64,000 bases of DNA from Lachnospiraceae bacterium (GCA_018056425.1 JAGPFR010000010.1:1-64000), one strand, 5' to 3'; shown: positions 17,917 through 27,334, counted from the stretch's first letter. Made by a program: numbers and translations. Notes: generated by a model from the letters alone, not told the origin.

Positions 17917-19357
17917 TATTTCCGTATACATTATAATACTTTCGGCCTTTTTGCTGATTGCGGTTAACTTGTTGATCGCCTCTTGCTATATCTTTGTCAA
18001 ATACCGGAATACTTATGCTGCAAATCTTAAAAAAGCACGTGAAGAAGCAAGGATTTCCGTAGAAAATAAAAATCTTGTTCTGTCAAATGTTTCCCGTTTG
18101 ATAAGAAATCAAATGATCCGTGTCGTGGGAATGAATGAACTGATCTTCCGCGAAAATACTGATAACATCACCAGGGAAAGAGCTGCCGCTATCAGAAGTT
18201 CCGTTGATGATATCCTGGCGCTTATGCAGGGAGTTCAGGATTACTCCATGCTCGAAAGAAATCTCATAGACGTTGTTACGGATGAATTCGATCTTTCATC
18301 GCTCATCATTGATTCCGTAACAATGACTGCTCCTCTTTACAGATCCAAAGATCTTGTTCTGGATCTTTCCGTTGATACAAATCTTCCAAAGAGAATAACC
18401 GGAGATTCATACAAGATAAGAAGATGTCTTATTTATCTTCTTTCTTTTGCATGCAAAAAGAATACTGACGGAGGAGTTAAATTCTCTGCCTCTCTAAAGC
18501 AATCCGAAAACGGACTCTGCCGGATCTTGTTTGATCTTCATGTTACTGGTCTCGATATGAGCCTTAGTAAAATGGATTATATTCTGTCCTATGATTCTTC
18601 CGCCAACGATATGATCTTTTCACACGGCGATCTTGACCTTCTTGATCTTTACCTGTCAGCACGTTATCTGAAGATTCTCGGAACCGATCTTGAAATATCC
18701 AATCCGGATAAAGAGGTTTTCGATATCTCTTTTGTACTTAATTCAAGGATAATCGATTCCGATGTTATCGGAGACATCCGCAAATCATACAGGGCAGGTT
18801 TCGCTCGAAGAGATGATACCGGTATGAGATTTAAAGCAACTAACGTTAATATATTATTTGCGGATGAGAAAGAAACATCTCTTTCCTATGTCAAGGAGCT
18901 TCTGGACGATTCCGGAATAGGACTGGATACTGCACTGACTGTTGAAGAGGCATCATCAAAACTTCTAAAGAATGAATATGATCTTATCATGATCAACGAT
19001 TCCATGAGATCCGATGAAGGAGTTTTGCTGATAGACCGGATAAGAGGCGGGGAGATAAGCATGGCCAATTCAAGAATTCCCTGCGTTGCGGTGACATCCG
19101 ATATCAGGTCATCCATTTCCGATTCAAAGAATCATAATAAGTTTGATTCATACATACTCAATCCGATAAGTCCGGATGAACTCGAAAATATCCTTATACA
19201 GCATCTTCCTTCATCAAAGCTTGAGATCACCTCGGATTACGGAATGTTTCCGGGAATACGAAGTGTTGATGATATAAGGAAATACTCGGAAGGGTATGTT
19301 GATCTGTACGATAACGCTGTTCGTATATATAAAAGAGCCAAGGCATATAAAGAGTAG
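17891..19357 (+). CDS. Degenerate histidine kinase-receiver protein (pseudo-kinase)
   Basis: The 488-residue protein is laid out like a hybrid kinase: a transmembrane helix at ~12-37, a HisKA-like helix, a HATPase-like region, and a receiver-like domain (~318-440). Every catalytic position I can align is lost. The phosphoacceptor His is Arg69 in NVSRLIRNQM, the N box reads IYLLSFACKK (its Asn replaced), no DxGxG box is visible, and the receiver Asp is Asn369 in DLIMINDSM with the usual Lys replaced by Asn424 (YILNPIS). The last ~35 residues resemble the start of an Hpt domain that then stops. The frame itself is intact, so it is probably maintained as an adaptor. The start overlaps gpsA by 26 bp. 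Confidence 0.75.
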   Translation: MKYPILSGDISVYIIILSAFLLIAVNLLIASCYIFVKYRNTYAANLKKAREEARISVENKNLVLSNVSRLIRNQMIRVVGMNELIFRENTDNITRERAAAIRSSVDDILALMQGVQDYSMLERNLIDVVTDEFDLSSLIIDSVTMTAPLYRSKDLVLDLSVDTNLPKRITGDSYKIRRCLIYLLSFACKKNTDGGVKFSASLKQSENGLCRILFDLHVTGLDMSLSKMDYILSYDSSANDMIFSHGDLDLLDLYLSARYLKILGTDLEISNPDKEVFDISFVLNSRIIDSDVIGDIRKSYRAGFARRDDTGMRFKATNVNILFADEKETSLSYVKELLDDSGIGLDTALTVEEASSKLLKNEYDLIMINDSMRSDEGVLLIDRIRGGEISMANSRIPCVAVTSDIRSSISDSKNHNKFDSYILNPISPDELENILIQHLPSSKLEITSDYGMFPGIRSVDDIRKYSEGYVDLYDNAVRIYKRAKAYKE

Positions 19358-19377
19358 TTTTCCATGCGGAGAATTTA

Positions 19378-21990
19378 ATGGGTTTTCAGCTTGACTACAA
19401 TATATATTTTGAACTTTCGGCACTTCCGGTTGATCTGATAGTGCTTTTCTTTGTGCTGGGAAATTATAAGAACGAAGAAGAAACCAATTTCAGATTCAAG
19501 ATTTTTGCATCCTTTGTTACAGTCGGATGCGTTCTTGATATTGTAACGGCGATCATCTGCAGCACTCCCGGTATTCCGAACTGGTTCAGGATGTTCTTCT
19601 ACACATATGTAAACTTTATGTCTGCCTGTGCCGGTATGGCATATTACATGTATATGTGTGCTTTTTCCAAATTCTCAAGGCGAAAAGGACTTCTTATCCT
19701 TATATACATGGTCAATACCATCTATTTGGTCTTACTGTTTATTAATCTCTTTACCGGAATCGCATATTCTTATGATGAAGAAGGTAATGCACTGCATGGT
19801 CCGTTATTTGTTCCCATCGTATACATGATCCCTTTGTTTTATGTTGTTCTCGGAACAATTCTGGTATTTTTGCAAAAAAGGAAATTCACCAAGGTTCAGC
19901 GTACCTTCATGACCATAGGACTTGCGGCTATTCTTGCCATATTCCTTGCTCAGTCGGGCAGGAGCGAAAGCACGCTTATGATCTATTACATCGCGTCGAT
20001 AGGAATGCTTATGCTTTTCCTGACGCTGGAATCTCCGGATCACTTAAGGCTTCTTAAGACGGTTGATGAACTGGAAAAAGCAAGATCAGGTGAAAAAACA
20101 GCGCTTGATAAGATCAAAGAAACGGATGAAGCCAACAGTAAACTTATGGTTCATCTGTCGCATGAGATGAAAACTCCCGTAAATGCAATACTCGGATACA
20201 GTGATGCCATCATTAAATCCGATGTATCTGATGAAGTCAGGGAAAATGCAGCAAATGTTTTTAAGGGAGCGAAGAGATTAAATCAGTTCATGGATGAACT
20301 GACCGATTATGCTTCCGACAGAAACCGTCTTTCCGATACGATGATGCCTTATTATGTCGAATATGATAAATCGGGAATTGATAATTATGATGAGATCGAG
20401 CCTTCCGATCTTAAAGCCGTCGGAAGAGCTTTCCATGAAACCAGAAGATATCATTTCAGACATGATTCCGCACAGTATAAGATTCTCTGTGTGGATGATA
20501 ACGAGCTTAATATGGAACTTCTGGTCAGGATCATCAAATCCTTCGGATTCTCCGTTGATTCAGCGGTAAACGGCAAAGAAGCACTTGATCTTGTCAGAAA
20601 AAACAGCTACGACATGATATTTATGGATCATATGATGCCGGTTATAGACGGCGTTGAAGCCATGCATATCATAAGGAATGAGGGACTGTGCGATATGACC
20701 CCCATCATAGTAGTAACCGCCAATGCAGTAAGGGGCGAAAAAGAAAAATACCTCAAAGAAGGATTTGATTCATATATCCCCAAACCTTTTTCAAACGGTT
20801 CCGTTTTGAGGGTTATCGGTAAGTTCCTTCCGATCGCAACCATGGATACCCTTGTAAAGGTCAATGATAAAGCCGGAATATCCAGATTTATGCTGGCCTC
20901 AACTTTTTCCAGGCCTTTGCTCTGTCCGATGGCCAGAATTTTGATTTCGGGCACGGATTCTGATAATATAAACAGAATTGCAAGACTTTTTTTAACGACT
21001 ATGGGAAAGGTCGATGTTGTATATGACGGCGATGAATGTATAAAGCATATTTCGGAAAACGAGTATGATATTATATTCGTTGAAGACGGACTTGGCGATT
21101 CTGCCGGAAGACTGTTAAAGACGTATATATGGAACTGTGTAAATGTTCCTTCAATCCTGATCACGGATGATTCCGGTGCACATGATCCGGTTATTATCTA
21201 CGAAAGCTACAGTGATTACATGGATGCCGGTGCGGGCCCCGATATTATCGATGCTTTGTTGCTTTTGTATCTGCCTAAGAGCAAAGTAAGTGTTATCGGA
21301 ACTTCGGAATCCGAAGCTTTGGAATCTTCGGAAAATGCGGATCCGGATAATAACTCAGATTCCGAGATCTTAAGCCCGAATGAAGAAGAAAATGCATCTG
21401 TGCAGATTCCTGATTCCGTACGTGAAATGGAAGAGCTCGATGCAGAACTTGGACTTGATAATTGCGGGTCCGAAGAAGGCCTGATGAAGGCTCTTGAGAT
21501 ATTTGCCTCAAATGCATCTTCCAAAGCCGATGAGATCGAAAACTTTTACAGAATTCATAATATAGAAGAATATACCATCAGGGTTCATGCTCTTAAGAGT
21601 TCATCCCGTATAATCGGTGCTTCGGCGTTGTCCGAACAGGCCGCGATGCTCGAAAAGGCCGGCAAAGAGAAAAACTTTGAATATATCGAAGATAACACTT
21701 CGGATCTGCTAAAATGTTTCAGGGATCTTGCGTCAAAGCTTAAAGTACAGTTTTCCGAAGATACATCGGAAGGTAAAGAGAAGATTTCTCCCGATAAATT
21801 GCAGGATGCATATAATACCATTTATGAACTTGCCCAGATGATGGATTATGACAGTCTGGAGCTAATATTTGATTCTTTAAAAGCGTATACTTTTGAGGAT
21901 AAAGACCGTGCCAAATTGGAAAAGATCAAATCTGCGATGGATGATCTTAACTGGGACGGAGTATTAAAGGCGGTGAAGGAGTCATTATGA
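19378..21990 (+). CDS. Hybrid HisKA-REC-REC-Hpt protein lacking the ATPase domain
   Basis: The 870-residue protein begins with about six or seven membrane segments (residues ~10-220) and a short coiled linker. A canonical HisKA follows (His262 in HLSHEMKTPVNAILGYS). The HATPase_c domain that should come next is absent, and the chain goes straight into a receiver with an intact Asp417 (IFMDHMMPVIDG), VTAN and PKPF. A second receiver has Glu569 in place of Asp (IFVEDGLGD). Residues ~685-790 form an Hpt domain with His737 in RVHALKSSS, and a helical tail ends the protein. It can be a phosphorelay station but cannot be a kinase alone. ATG 19378 follows ggagaatt closely. Neighbours are a pseudo-kinase and a double receiver. 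Confidence 0.78.
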   Translation: MGFQLDYNIYFELSALPVDLIVLFFVLGNYKNEEETNFRFKIFASFVTVGCVLDIVTAIICSTPGIPNWFRMFFYTYVNFMSACAGMAYYMYMCAFSKFSRRKGLLILIYMVNTIYLVLLFINLFTGIAYSYDEEGNALHGPLFVPIVYMIPLFYVVLGTILVFLQKRKFTKVQRTFMTIGLAAILAIFLAQSGRSESTLMIYYIASIGMLMLFLTLESPDHLRLLKTVDELEKARSGEKTALDKIKETDEANSKLMVHLSHEMKTPVNAILGYSDAIIKSDVSDEVRENAANVFKGAKRLNQFMDELTDYASDRNRLSDTMMPYYVEYDKSGIDNYDEIEPSDLKAVGRAFHETRRYHFRHDSAQYKILCVDDNELNMELLVRIIKSFGFSVDSAVNGKEALDLVRKNSYDMIFMDHMMPVIDGVEAMHIIRNEGLCDMTPIIVVTANAVRGEKEKYLKEGFDSYIPKPFSNGSVLRVIGKFLPIATMDTLVKVNDKAGISRFMLASTFSRPLLCPMARILISGTDSDNINRIARLFLTTMGKVDVVYDGDECIKHISENEYDIIFVEDGLGDSAGRLLKTYIWNCVNVPSILITDDSGAHDPVIIYESYSDYMDAGAGPDIIDALLLLYLPKSKVSVIGTSESEALESSENADPDNNSDSEILSPNEEENASVQIPDSVREMEELDAELGLDNCGSEEGLMKALEIFASNASSKADEIENFYRIHNIEEYTIRVHALKSSSRIIGASALSEQAAMLEKAGKEKNFEYIEDNTSDLLKCFRDLASKLKVQFSEDTSEGKEKISPDKLQDAYNTIYELAQMMDYDSLELIFDSLKAYTFEDKDRAKLEKIKSAMDDLNWDGVLKAVKESL

Positions 21991-22748
21991 CGGATTCCGT
22001 TTTGATAATCAGTAAAATAGACAGTTTCATGGTCAATGCGATCAAGGTCAAGCTTGAATCGTCCGGTTTCATGTGCGAATTTGAATCAACCGATTCTCCG
22101 ACAATCAATAAAAGCATTGATGATAAGAAGGTGATCGTTTTATATGTTGACGATTCCATTTTTGAAAAGCCGGATCTTCTTATTTATCTGAAAGATAAAT
22201 GCAATGACGATGACAAGAAGCTTATATTGATCGGATCACCTTCCGATTTTAACGGGATTTCGGGTTATATTTCCGATAATTATCTGGCGGGTAAACTTGA
22301 AAGACCAATCGATATCAACGATCTTATAGCTATTTTAGTCGGTGTTTCATCAACTACTGTTGTGGACGATGACAAAAAGAGCATCCTTATCGTGGATGAT
22401 GATGCAAGTTATCTAAGAACTGTCCGTGACTGGCTCAAAGATATTTATAAAGTATATATGGCAAATTCCGGCATACAGGCACTTACCTGGCTTGCCAAGA
22501 ATCACGCAGATCTTATCCTGCTGGATTATATGATGCCTGTTACAACCGGCAAGGAAATACTTGAGATGCTCAGAAGCGAAGAGTTTTCCAAGGACATTCC
22601 TGTAATATTCCTTACCTGTAAATCCGATAAGGAAACGGTTAAATCCGTAATGCCCCTTAAACCCGAAGGATATCTTCTGAAATCGATCAACAGTGCCGTT
22701 CTCAGAAGTGAACTGGAAAAATTTTTTAACGGAGAAAGTTTGATATGA
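21987..22748 (+). CDS. Double-receiver protein without an output domain
   Basis: The 253-residue protein consists of two receiver-like domains. The first (~1-118) lacks the acidic pair and any convincing phosphoacceptor. The second (~131-250) is canonical: acidic pair in LIVDDDASY, Asp180 in LILLDYMMP, Thr210 in FLTCKSD and Lys232 in YLLKSI. There is no DNA-binding or enzymatic domain, so it should act by protein contact, as CheY or Spo0F do. It overlaps the HisKA-REC-REC-Hpt gene by 4 bp and the MoxR gene by 4 bp, linking the phosphorelay with the AAA+/VWA pair. Confidence 0.82.
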   Translation: MTDSVLIISKIDSFMVNAIKVKLESSGFMCEFESTDSPTINKSIDDKKVIVLYVDDSIFEKPDLLIYLKDKCNDDDKKLILIGSPSDFNGISGYISDNYLAGKLERPIDINDLIAILVGVSSTTVVDDDKKSILIVDDDASYLRTVRDWLKDIYKVYMANSGIQALTWLAKNHADLILLDYMMPVTTGKEILEMLRSEEFSKDIPVIFLTCKSDKETVKSVMPLKPEGYLLKSINSAVLRSELEKFFNGESLI

Positions 22749-23554
22749 GTAAATTCGATGGAACAAAAGGATATGTAGCGAGCCCCGAACTTATGGATGC
22801 AGTAAATATCTCAATAGCTCTTCAGAAACCTCTTTTGGTAAAAGGAGAACCGGGAACAGGCAAGACCATGCTTGCCCAGTCCGTTGCCGATGCTCTCGGA
22901 AAGAAGCTTATCATATGGAATATCAAATCTACCACCAAGGCTCAGGATGGTCTGTATATGTACGATACCATCCAGAGACTTTACGACGGACAGTTCGGAG
23001 AGGGCGGCGTTGACGATATTGCTCATTACATCAAACTCGGAAAACTCGGAGAAGCATTTGATTCCGATGAGCAGGTCGTTCTTCTCATTGATGAGATCGA
23101 TAAAGCGGATCTTGAATTCCCCAATGACCTTCTGTGGGAGCTCGATCAGATGGAATTCTATATCAATGAGACCAAGAGAATCGTTAAGGCCAAGACAAGA
23201 CCTATTGTTATCATCACCTCCAATGCTGAGAAAGAACTTCCCGATGCATTCCTGAGAAGATGTATTTTCCATTATATTGAGTTCCCCGGAAAAGAACTCA
23301 TGACAGAGATCGTTAAGGTTCATTTCCCCGATGTGGAGGAAAATCTCTTAAGCGAGGCAATGGATGTTTTCTATCAGATCAGAGACATCCGCGATATCCG
23401 CAAGAAACCTTCGACTTCCGAACTCATTGACTGGATCAATGCACTTCAGATAGGCGGAATCCCCTATGCCCAGATCAAATCCAAGCTCCCCTTCATCGGT
23501 GTAGTCGTTAAAAAAGATGAAGACCTTGAACTTGCGACACACCAGAATTTTTAA
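22745..23554 (+). CDS. MoxR-type AAA+ ATPase
   Basis: The 269-residue single-domain AAA+ ATPase of the MoxR/AAA_5 group has Walker A GEPGTGKT (34-41), Walker B LLIDEIDKAD (~113-122), a sensor-1 segment IITSNAEKELPDAF and an arginine-finger-like LRRCIF. MoxR ATPases usually remodel or activate a target with a VWA-domain partner. The next gene encodes such a protein. The start overlaps the double-receiver gene (ATGA), implying coupled translation with the phosphorelay components. The substrate is unknown. Confidence 0.92.
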   Translation: MSKFDGTKGYVASPELMDAVNISIALQKPLLVKGEPGTGKTMLAQSVADALGKKLIIWNIKSTTKAQDGLYMYDTIQRLYDGQFGEGGVDDIAHYIKLGKLGEAFDSDEQVVLLIDEIDKADLEFPNDLLWELDQMEFYINETKRIVKAKTRPIVIITSNAEKELPDAFLRRCIFHYIEFPGKELMTEIVKVHFPDVEENLLSEAMDVFYQIRDIRDIRKKPSTSELIDWINALQIGGIPYAQIKSKLPFIGVVVKKDEDLELATHQNF

Positions 23555-23564
23555 GTAAAACTAT

Positions 23565-24773
23565 ATGTTTTTGAACTTTTTTGAAAGCTTAAGAAAGCAT
23601 GGGATTAATGTCACCCTCGGTGAGTGGCTTGATCTTATGAATGCTCTGGACAGCGGACTGATAGGCGGTTCGCTTACCAGGTTTTATTATGGTGCCAAAA
23701 TGATACTTGTTAAGAGCGAAACCGACTTTGATAAGTACGACGAAGCTTTTGATGAGTGTTTTAAGGCGGCTCAAAGCAACCCTGAAGTCGGTGCGGAGAT
23801 GCTCAGATGGCTTGATAAATCCGACATGATGCAGCTTGCTGAGATGGAAGCCAAAGATCACCTTAACAAGATGGAGGGTGAGGGCATCATTATCGATAAA
23901 GAAGATGTCGAGCAGAAATTCAAACAGCGCCTTAAAGATCAGGATTCCGAACATAACGGCGGTTCCTTCTGGATCGGAACCATGGGTAAAACCTCTTTCG
24001 GAAATACAGGCGGAAATATCGGCGGAGTCAGAGTCGGCGGAATGACAGGATATCAGTCAGCATTTGCGGTCATGGGTGCGAGAAAGTACCGCGACTTCAG
24101 AGATGACCGTGTTATGACAAACAGACAATTCCAGCTTGCTTTCAGACGTCTCAGACAGTTTTCTTCAAGACTTGATACCAATGAAAGAGAGCTTGATATT
24201 GATAAGACAGTGGATGAAACCTGTAATCAGGGCGGCCTTCTTAAGATAGAGATGAGAAAGCCCAGAAAAAACTCCGTCAAGCTCCTTCTTTTGATGGATT
24301 CCGGCGGAACCATGATTCCTTATTCGTCGCTTCTCAATGAGCTTTTCCAGGCTGTTAACAAGAGTAATCACTACAAGGAAGTTAAGTGCTATTATTTCCA
24401 TAATTGCATTTATTCCCATGTTTATAAGACTCCGGAATGCGAAAACGGAGACTGGGTCGAGACAAACTGGCTGTTCAGAAATACCGATAAGGATTATAAG
24501 GTTATAATAGTCGGTGATGCCGCAATGGCTCCTGAGGAGTTCTATTCCGATACAGGCAACTATCGGGGACCGAATGACGGATTAAGCGGTGAGGAATGGC
24601 TTAAATCACTCAAAAGGCATTATAAGAAAGTTGTCTGGCTCAATCCCAAGATGGCACCGGGTGCCGCACCCTGGAGAGAGATAGAAACAGTTCTTAAGCA
24701 GATGTTCCCCATGTATAAGCTTACGGTAAGCGGTCTGGACAAGGCTATGACCAAGCTTATGGAGAACAGGTAA
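23565..24773 (+). CDS. CoxE-type VWA-domain protein
   Basis: The 402-residue protein has a helical N-terminal region (~1-125), a Gly-rich linker (~132-163) and a C-terminal von Willebrand A domain (~235-400) of the CoxE-like group. The MIDAS metal site begins KLLLLMDSGGTM with Asp245; the canonical DxSxS reads DSGGT, a variant seen in this group. It also shows YYFHNCIYSHVY and KVIIVGDAAMAPEE. It lies 10 bp after the MoxR ATPase and is its presumed partner. No signal peptide is visible, so the pair should act in the cytoplasm. It ends the cluster before tyrS. Confidence 0.87.
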   Translation: MFLNFFESLRKHGINVTLGEWLDLMNALDSGLIGGSLTRFYYGAKMILVKSETDFDKYDEAFDECFKAAQSNPEVGAEMLRWLDKSDMMQLAEMEAKDHLNKMEGEGIIIDKEDVEQKFKQRLKDQDSEHNGGSFWIGTMGKTSFGNTGGNIGGVRVGGMTGYQSAFAVMGARKYRDFRDDRVMTNRQFQLAFRRLRQFSSRLDTNERELDIDKTVDETCNQGGLLKIEMRKPRKNSVKLLLLMDSGGTMIPYSSLLNELFQAVNKSNHYKEVKCYYFHNCIYSHVYKTPECENGDWVETNWLFRNTDKDYKVIIVGDAAMAPEEFYSDTGNYRGPNDGLSGEEWLKSLKRHYKKVVWLNPKMAPGAAPWREIETVLKQMFPMYKLTVSGLDKAMTKLMENR

Positions 24774-24813
24774 TTTTATACCGGACGGCTATGTGAATCT
24801 TCGGATTTTTTAG

Positions 24814-24819
24814 TATAAT
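24814..24819 (+). promoter_or_regulatory. -10 box upstream of tyrS
   Basis: A consensus tataat lies 33 bp before the tyrS start. The -35 region is poor. Only about 80 bp separate tyrS from the VWA gene, too little for a T-box leader. Confidence 0.4.
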
Positions 24820-24852
24820 AAGATATATTTTGATAAAAGGAGATTTTTTGAA

Positions 24853-26076
24853 ATGGGTATTTTTGAAGAGCTTCAGGCAAGAGGCCTTATTGCTCAGACA
24901 ACTGATGAAAAAGAGATCAGAGATCTTGTAAATAACGGTAAGGCAACCTTTTATATAGGCTTTGACTGCACTGCAGATTCACTTACTGCAGGTCATTTCA
25001 TGGCTCTTACTCTTATGAAGAGACTTCAGATGGCAGGGAATAAGCCCATCGCTCTCATCGGCGGAGGAACTACCATGATAGGTGATCCTTCCGGAAGAAG
25101 CGATATGAGAAAAATGCTTACCAGAGAAGATATCGATCACAATGCCGAGTGCTTTAAGAAGCAGATGGAGAGATTTATCGATTTCGGTGATGGTAAGGCT
25201 ATGATGGTCAACAATGCCGACTGGCTCATGAATCTTAACTACATCGAACTTCTTCGTGAGGTTGGTGCATGCTTTTCCGTAAATAACATGCTCAGAGCAG
25301 AGTGCTATAAGCAGAGAATGGAGAAGGGTCTTTCATTCCTTGAGTTCAACTACATGATAATGCAGTCATATGACTTCTATTACATGTTCCAGAAGTACAA
25401 TTGTAATCTTGAGTTCGGCGGTGATGACCAGTGGAGCAACATGCTCGGCGGAACCGAACTTATCAGAAGAAAGCTCGGCAAGGATGCACATGCAATGACG
25501 ATCACCCTTCTTACCGATTCAAACGGCAATAAGATGGGTAAGACTGCGGGAAATGCAGTATGGCTCGATCCCAATAAGACTTCCCCCTTCGACTTCTACC
25601 AGTACTGGAGAAACGTCGGAGATGCAGATGTGCTTAAGTGCATTAAAATGCTTACATTCCTTCCTCTTGAGCAGATCGAAGAGATCGAAAAGTGGGATGA
25701 TTCCAGGATCAACGATGCCAAGAAGATCCTTGCACATGAACTTACCGAACTGGTACATGGCAAGGAAGAAGCCGATAAGGCTGAAGCAGGATCGGCAGCG
25801 CTTTTCGGAGGCGGCGATCTTTCAAATGCAGATATTCCTACCGTTAAGATCGAAGAAGCCGATTACAGAGACGGCAAGATCGATATTCTCGGAATTCTCG
25901 TTAAAGCAGGTCTTTGCCCTACCAGAAACGAAGCACGTCGTGCGGTTGAGCAGGGCGGCGTTACCGTTGATGATGAGAAGATAACCGATATCAAGACACT
26001 CTACAGTGCCGAAGATCTTAAGGACGGAAAACTTGTAAGACGCGGCAAAAAAGCATACAAAAAGGTGACTTCATGA
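24853..26076 (+). CDS. tyrS: Tyrosyl-tRNA synthetase
   Basis: TyrS charges tRNA-Tyr. The 407-residue class I synthetase has FYIGFDCTADSLTAGHFMAL at the active site. The HIGH motif reads TAGH, with its first His replaced by Thr and the second kept; I believe such variants occur in related Clostridia. IGGGTTMIGDPSGRSDM, the tyrosine-binding QSYDF and the KMSKS-equivalent KMGKT are present. A C-terminal S4 domain (CPTRNEARRAVEQGGVTVDD) is complete. The Shine-Dalgarno is aaaaggaga. It overlaps punA by 4 bp. Confidence 0.96.
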   Translation: MGIFEELQARGLIAQTTDEKEIRDLVNNGKATFYIGFDCTADSLTAGHFMALTLMKRLQMAGNKPIALIGGGTTMIGDPSGRSDMRKMLTREDIDHNAECFKKQMERFIDFGDGKAMMVNNADWLMNLNYIELLREVGACFSVNNMLRAECYKQRMEKGLSFLEFNYMIMQSYDFYYMFQKYNCNLEFGGDDQWSNMLGGTELIRRKLGKDAHAMTITLLTDSNGNKMGKTAGNAVWLDPNKTSPFDFYQYWRNVGDADVLKCIKMLTFLPLEQIEEIEKWDDSRINDAKKILAHELTELVHGKEEADKAEAGSAALFGGGDLSNADIPTVKIEEADYRDGKIDILGILVKAGLCPTRNEARRAVEQGGVTVDDEKITDIKTLYSAEDLKDGKLVRRGKKAYKKVTS

Positions 26077-26894
26077 GTAAAGAATACGAAAAGCTCCAAA
26101 AGGCAGTAGAAGCTGTACGTAAGATAACCGATTTTGTACCCGATATTGCACTTGTTCTGGGGTCCGGACTCGGCGGTTATGCAGATTCGATCAAACCTGT
26201 TTGTGAGATTCCTTATTCGGATCTTCCGGGATTCCCCGTATCAACCGTTCAGGGACATTCCGGCAAGTTTATCTTCGGATATGACGGAGATAAAAAGATC
26301 GTGTGTATGAAGGGCAGAGTTCATATGTATGAGGGCTATGAGCCTTCGGATGTTGTTATGCCTATCAGACTCATGGGACTTCTCGGAGCAAAGATTCTTT
26401 TCCTTACCAATGCTGCAGGCGGCATTAATGAGGCTTTCCATCCCGGATGTCTCATGCTTATTGAAGATCAGATATCATTCCTGGTCAGAAATCCTCTGAT
26501 TGGACCGAATATCGAAGAACTCGGAACCAGATTTCCGGATATGACAAGGATCTATGATGCCGAGCTTTGCAAGATAATTACAGATAAGGCAGCTGAGCAA
26601 AACAGTGAACTCTTTAAGGGCGTTTATGTACAGCTCAGCGGACCTTCTTACGAATCGCCCTCGGATGTTAAGGCTCTCAGACTGCTCGGCGGAAGCGCCG
26701 TCGGTATGAGTACGGCTATCGAAGCAATAGCAGCAAGACATATGGGCATGAGAGTCTGCGGTATATCTTGTATCAGTAATATGGCTGCAGGTATAACCGG
26801 AGAAGAGCTGAATCATGAAGAGGTACAGAAAGCTGCCAATTCCGTTGCCGAGAGATTTGTTGCTCTTGTAAGAGGCTCGATTGCCGCATTCTGA
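26073..26894 (+). CDS. punA: Purine nucleoside phosphorylase (trimeric, PunA/PNP-I type)
   Basis: PNP splits inosine and guanosine with phosphate to free base and ribose 1-phosphate. The 273-residue protein has ALVLGSGLGGYADSI, VQGHSGKFIFGY, GRVHMYEGYEP, LTNAAGGIN, the substrate region QLSGPSYESPSDVKALR and VGMSTAIEAIAARHMG. These mark the trimeric 6-oxopurine family. It is coupled to tyrS by a 4-bp overlap and followed by cytidine deaminase, starting a nucleoside salvage set. Confidence 0.95.
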   Translation: MSKEYEKLQKAVEAVRKITDFVPDIALVLGSGLGGYADSIKPVCEIPYSDLPGFPVSTVQGHSGKFIFGYDGDKKIVCMKGRVHMYEGYEPSDVVMPIRLMGLLGAKILFLTNAAGGINEAFHPGCLMLIEDQISFLVRNPLIGPNIEELGTRFPDMTRIYDAELCKIITDKAAEQNSELFKGVYVQLSGPSYESPSDVKALRLLGGSAVGMSTAIEAIAARHMGMRVCGISCISNMAAGITGEELNHEEVQKAANSVAERFVALVRGSIAAF

Positions 26895-26904
26895 GGTGAT
26901 AAAG

Positions 26905-27327
26905 ATGGATGAAGAACTGATCCAGACACTTATAATCAATGCTTTTGAAGCCAGAACCAAAAGCTATTGCAGATATTCGGGATATGCCGTAGGCGCCGCA
27001 TTACTTACTTCGGACGGTGAAATCTTCAGAGGATGTAACGTTGAAAATTCCTCATACGGTGCTACGATCTGTGCCGAAAGATGCGCCGCTCTCAAGGCTG
27101 TCAGCGAAGGGCATAATGAATTTAAAGCAATTGCGATAGTCGGTGGTATGAAAAACGCCAAGGAACTTAAAGACTATGCCTATCCCTGCGGGGTGTGCAG
27201 ACAGTTCCTTTCCGAATTCGGATCTTGCGATATGACGGTTATTGTTGCCAGAAGCATTGATGATAAGAAGATCTATACACTTGGGGAACTTCTTCCCGAA
27301 AGTTTTTCTGCTGATTCCATAAAGTGA
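26905..27327 (+). CDS. cdd: Cytidine deaminase
   Basis: Cdd converts cytidine and deoxycytidine to uridine and deoxyuridine. The 140-residue product has YAVGAALLTSDGEIFRGCNVENSSYG, the zinc and catalytic segment GATICAERCAALKAV and the second zinc pair in YPCGVCRQFLSEF. I chose ATG 26905, which is preceded by gaggtg, rather than the in-frame TTG 26881 that overlaps punA. It sits in the salvage group between punA and the amidohydrolase. Confidence 0.95.
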   Translation: MDEELIQTLIINAFEARTKSYCRYSGYAVGAALLTSDGEIFRGCNVENSSYGATICAERCAALKAVSEGHNEFKAIAIVGGMKNAKELKDYAYPCGVCRQFLSEFGSCDMTVIVARSIDDKKIYTLGELLPESFSADSIK

Positions 27328-27334
27328 GATTATT

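Noticed and set aside
24774..24852. T-box leader for tyrS
   Set aside because: The gap is only 79 bp, far shorter than a T-box leader, and no T-box sequence or antiterminator is visible.
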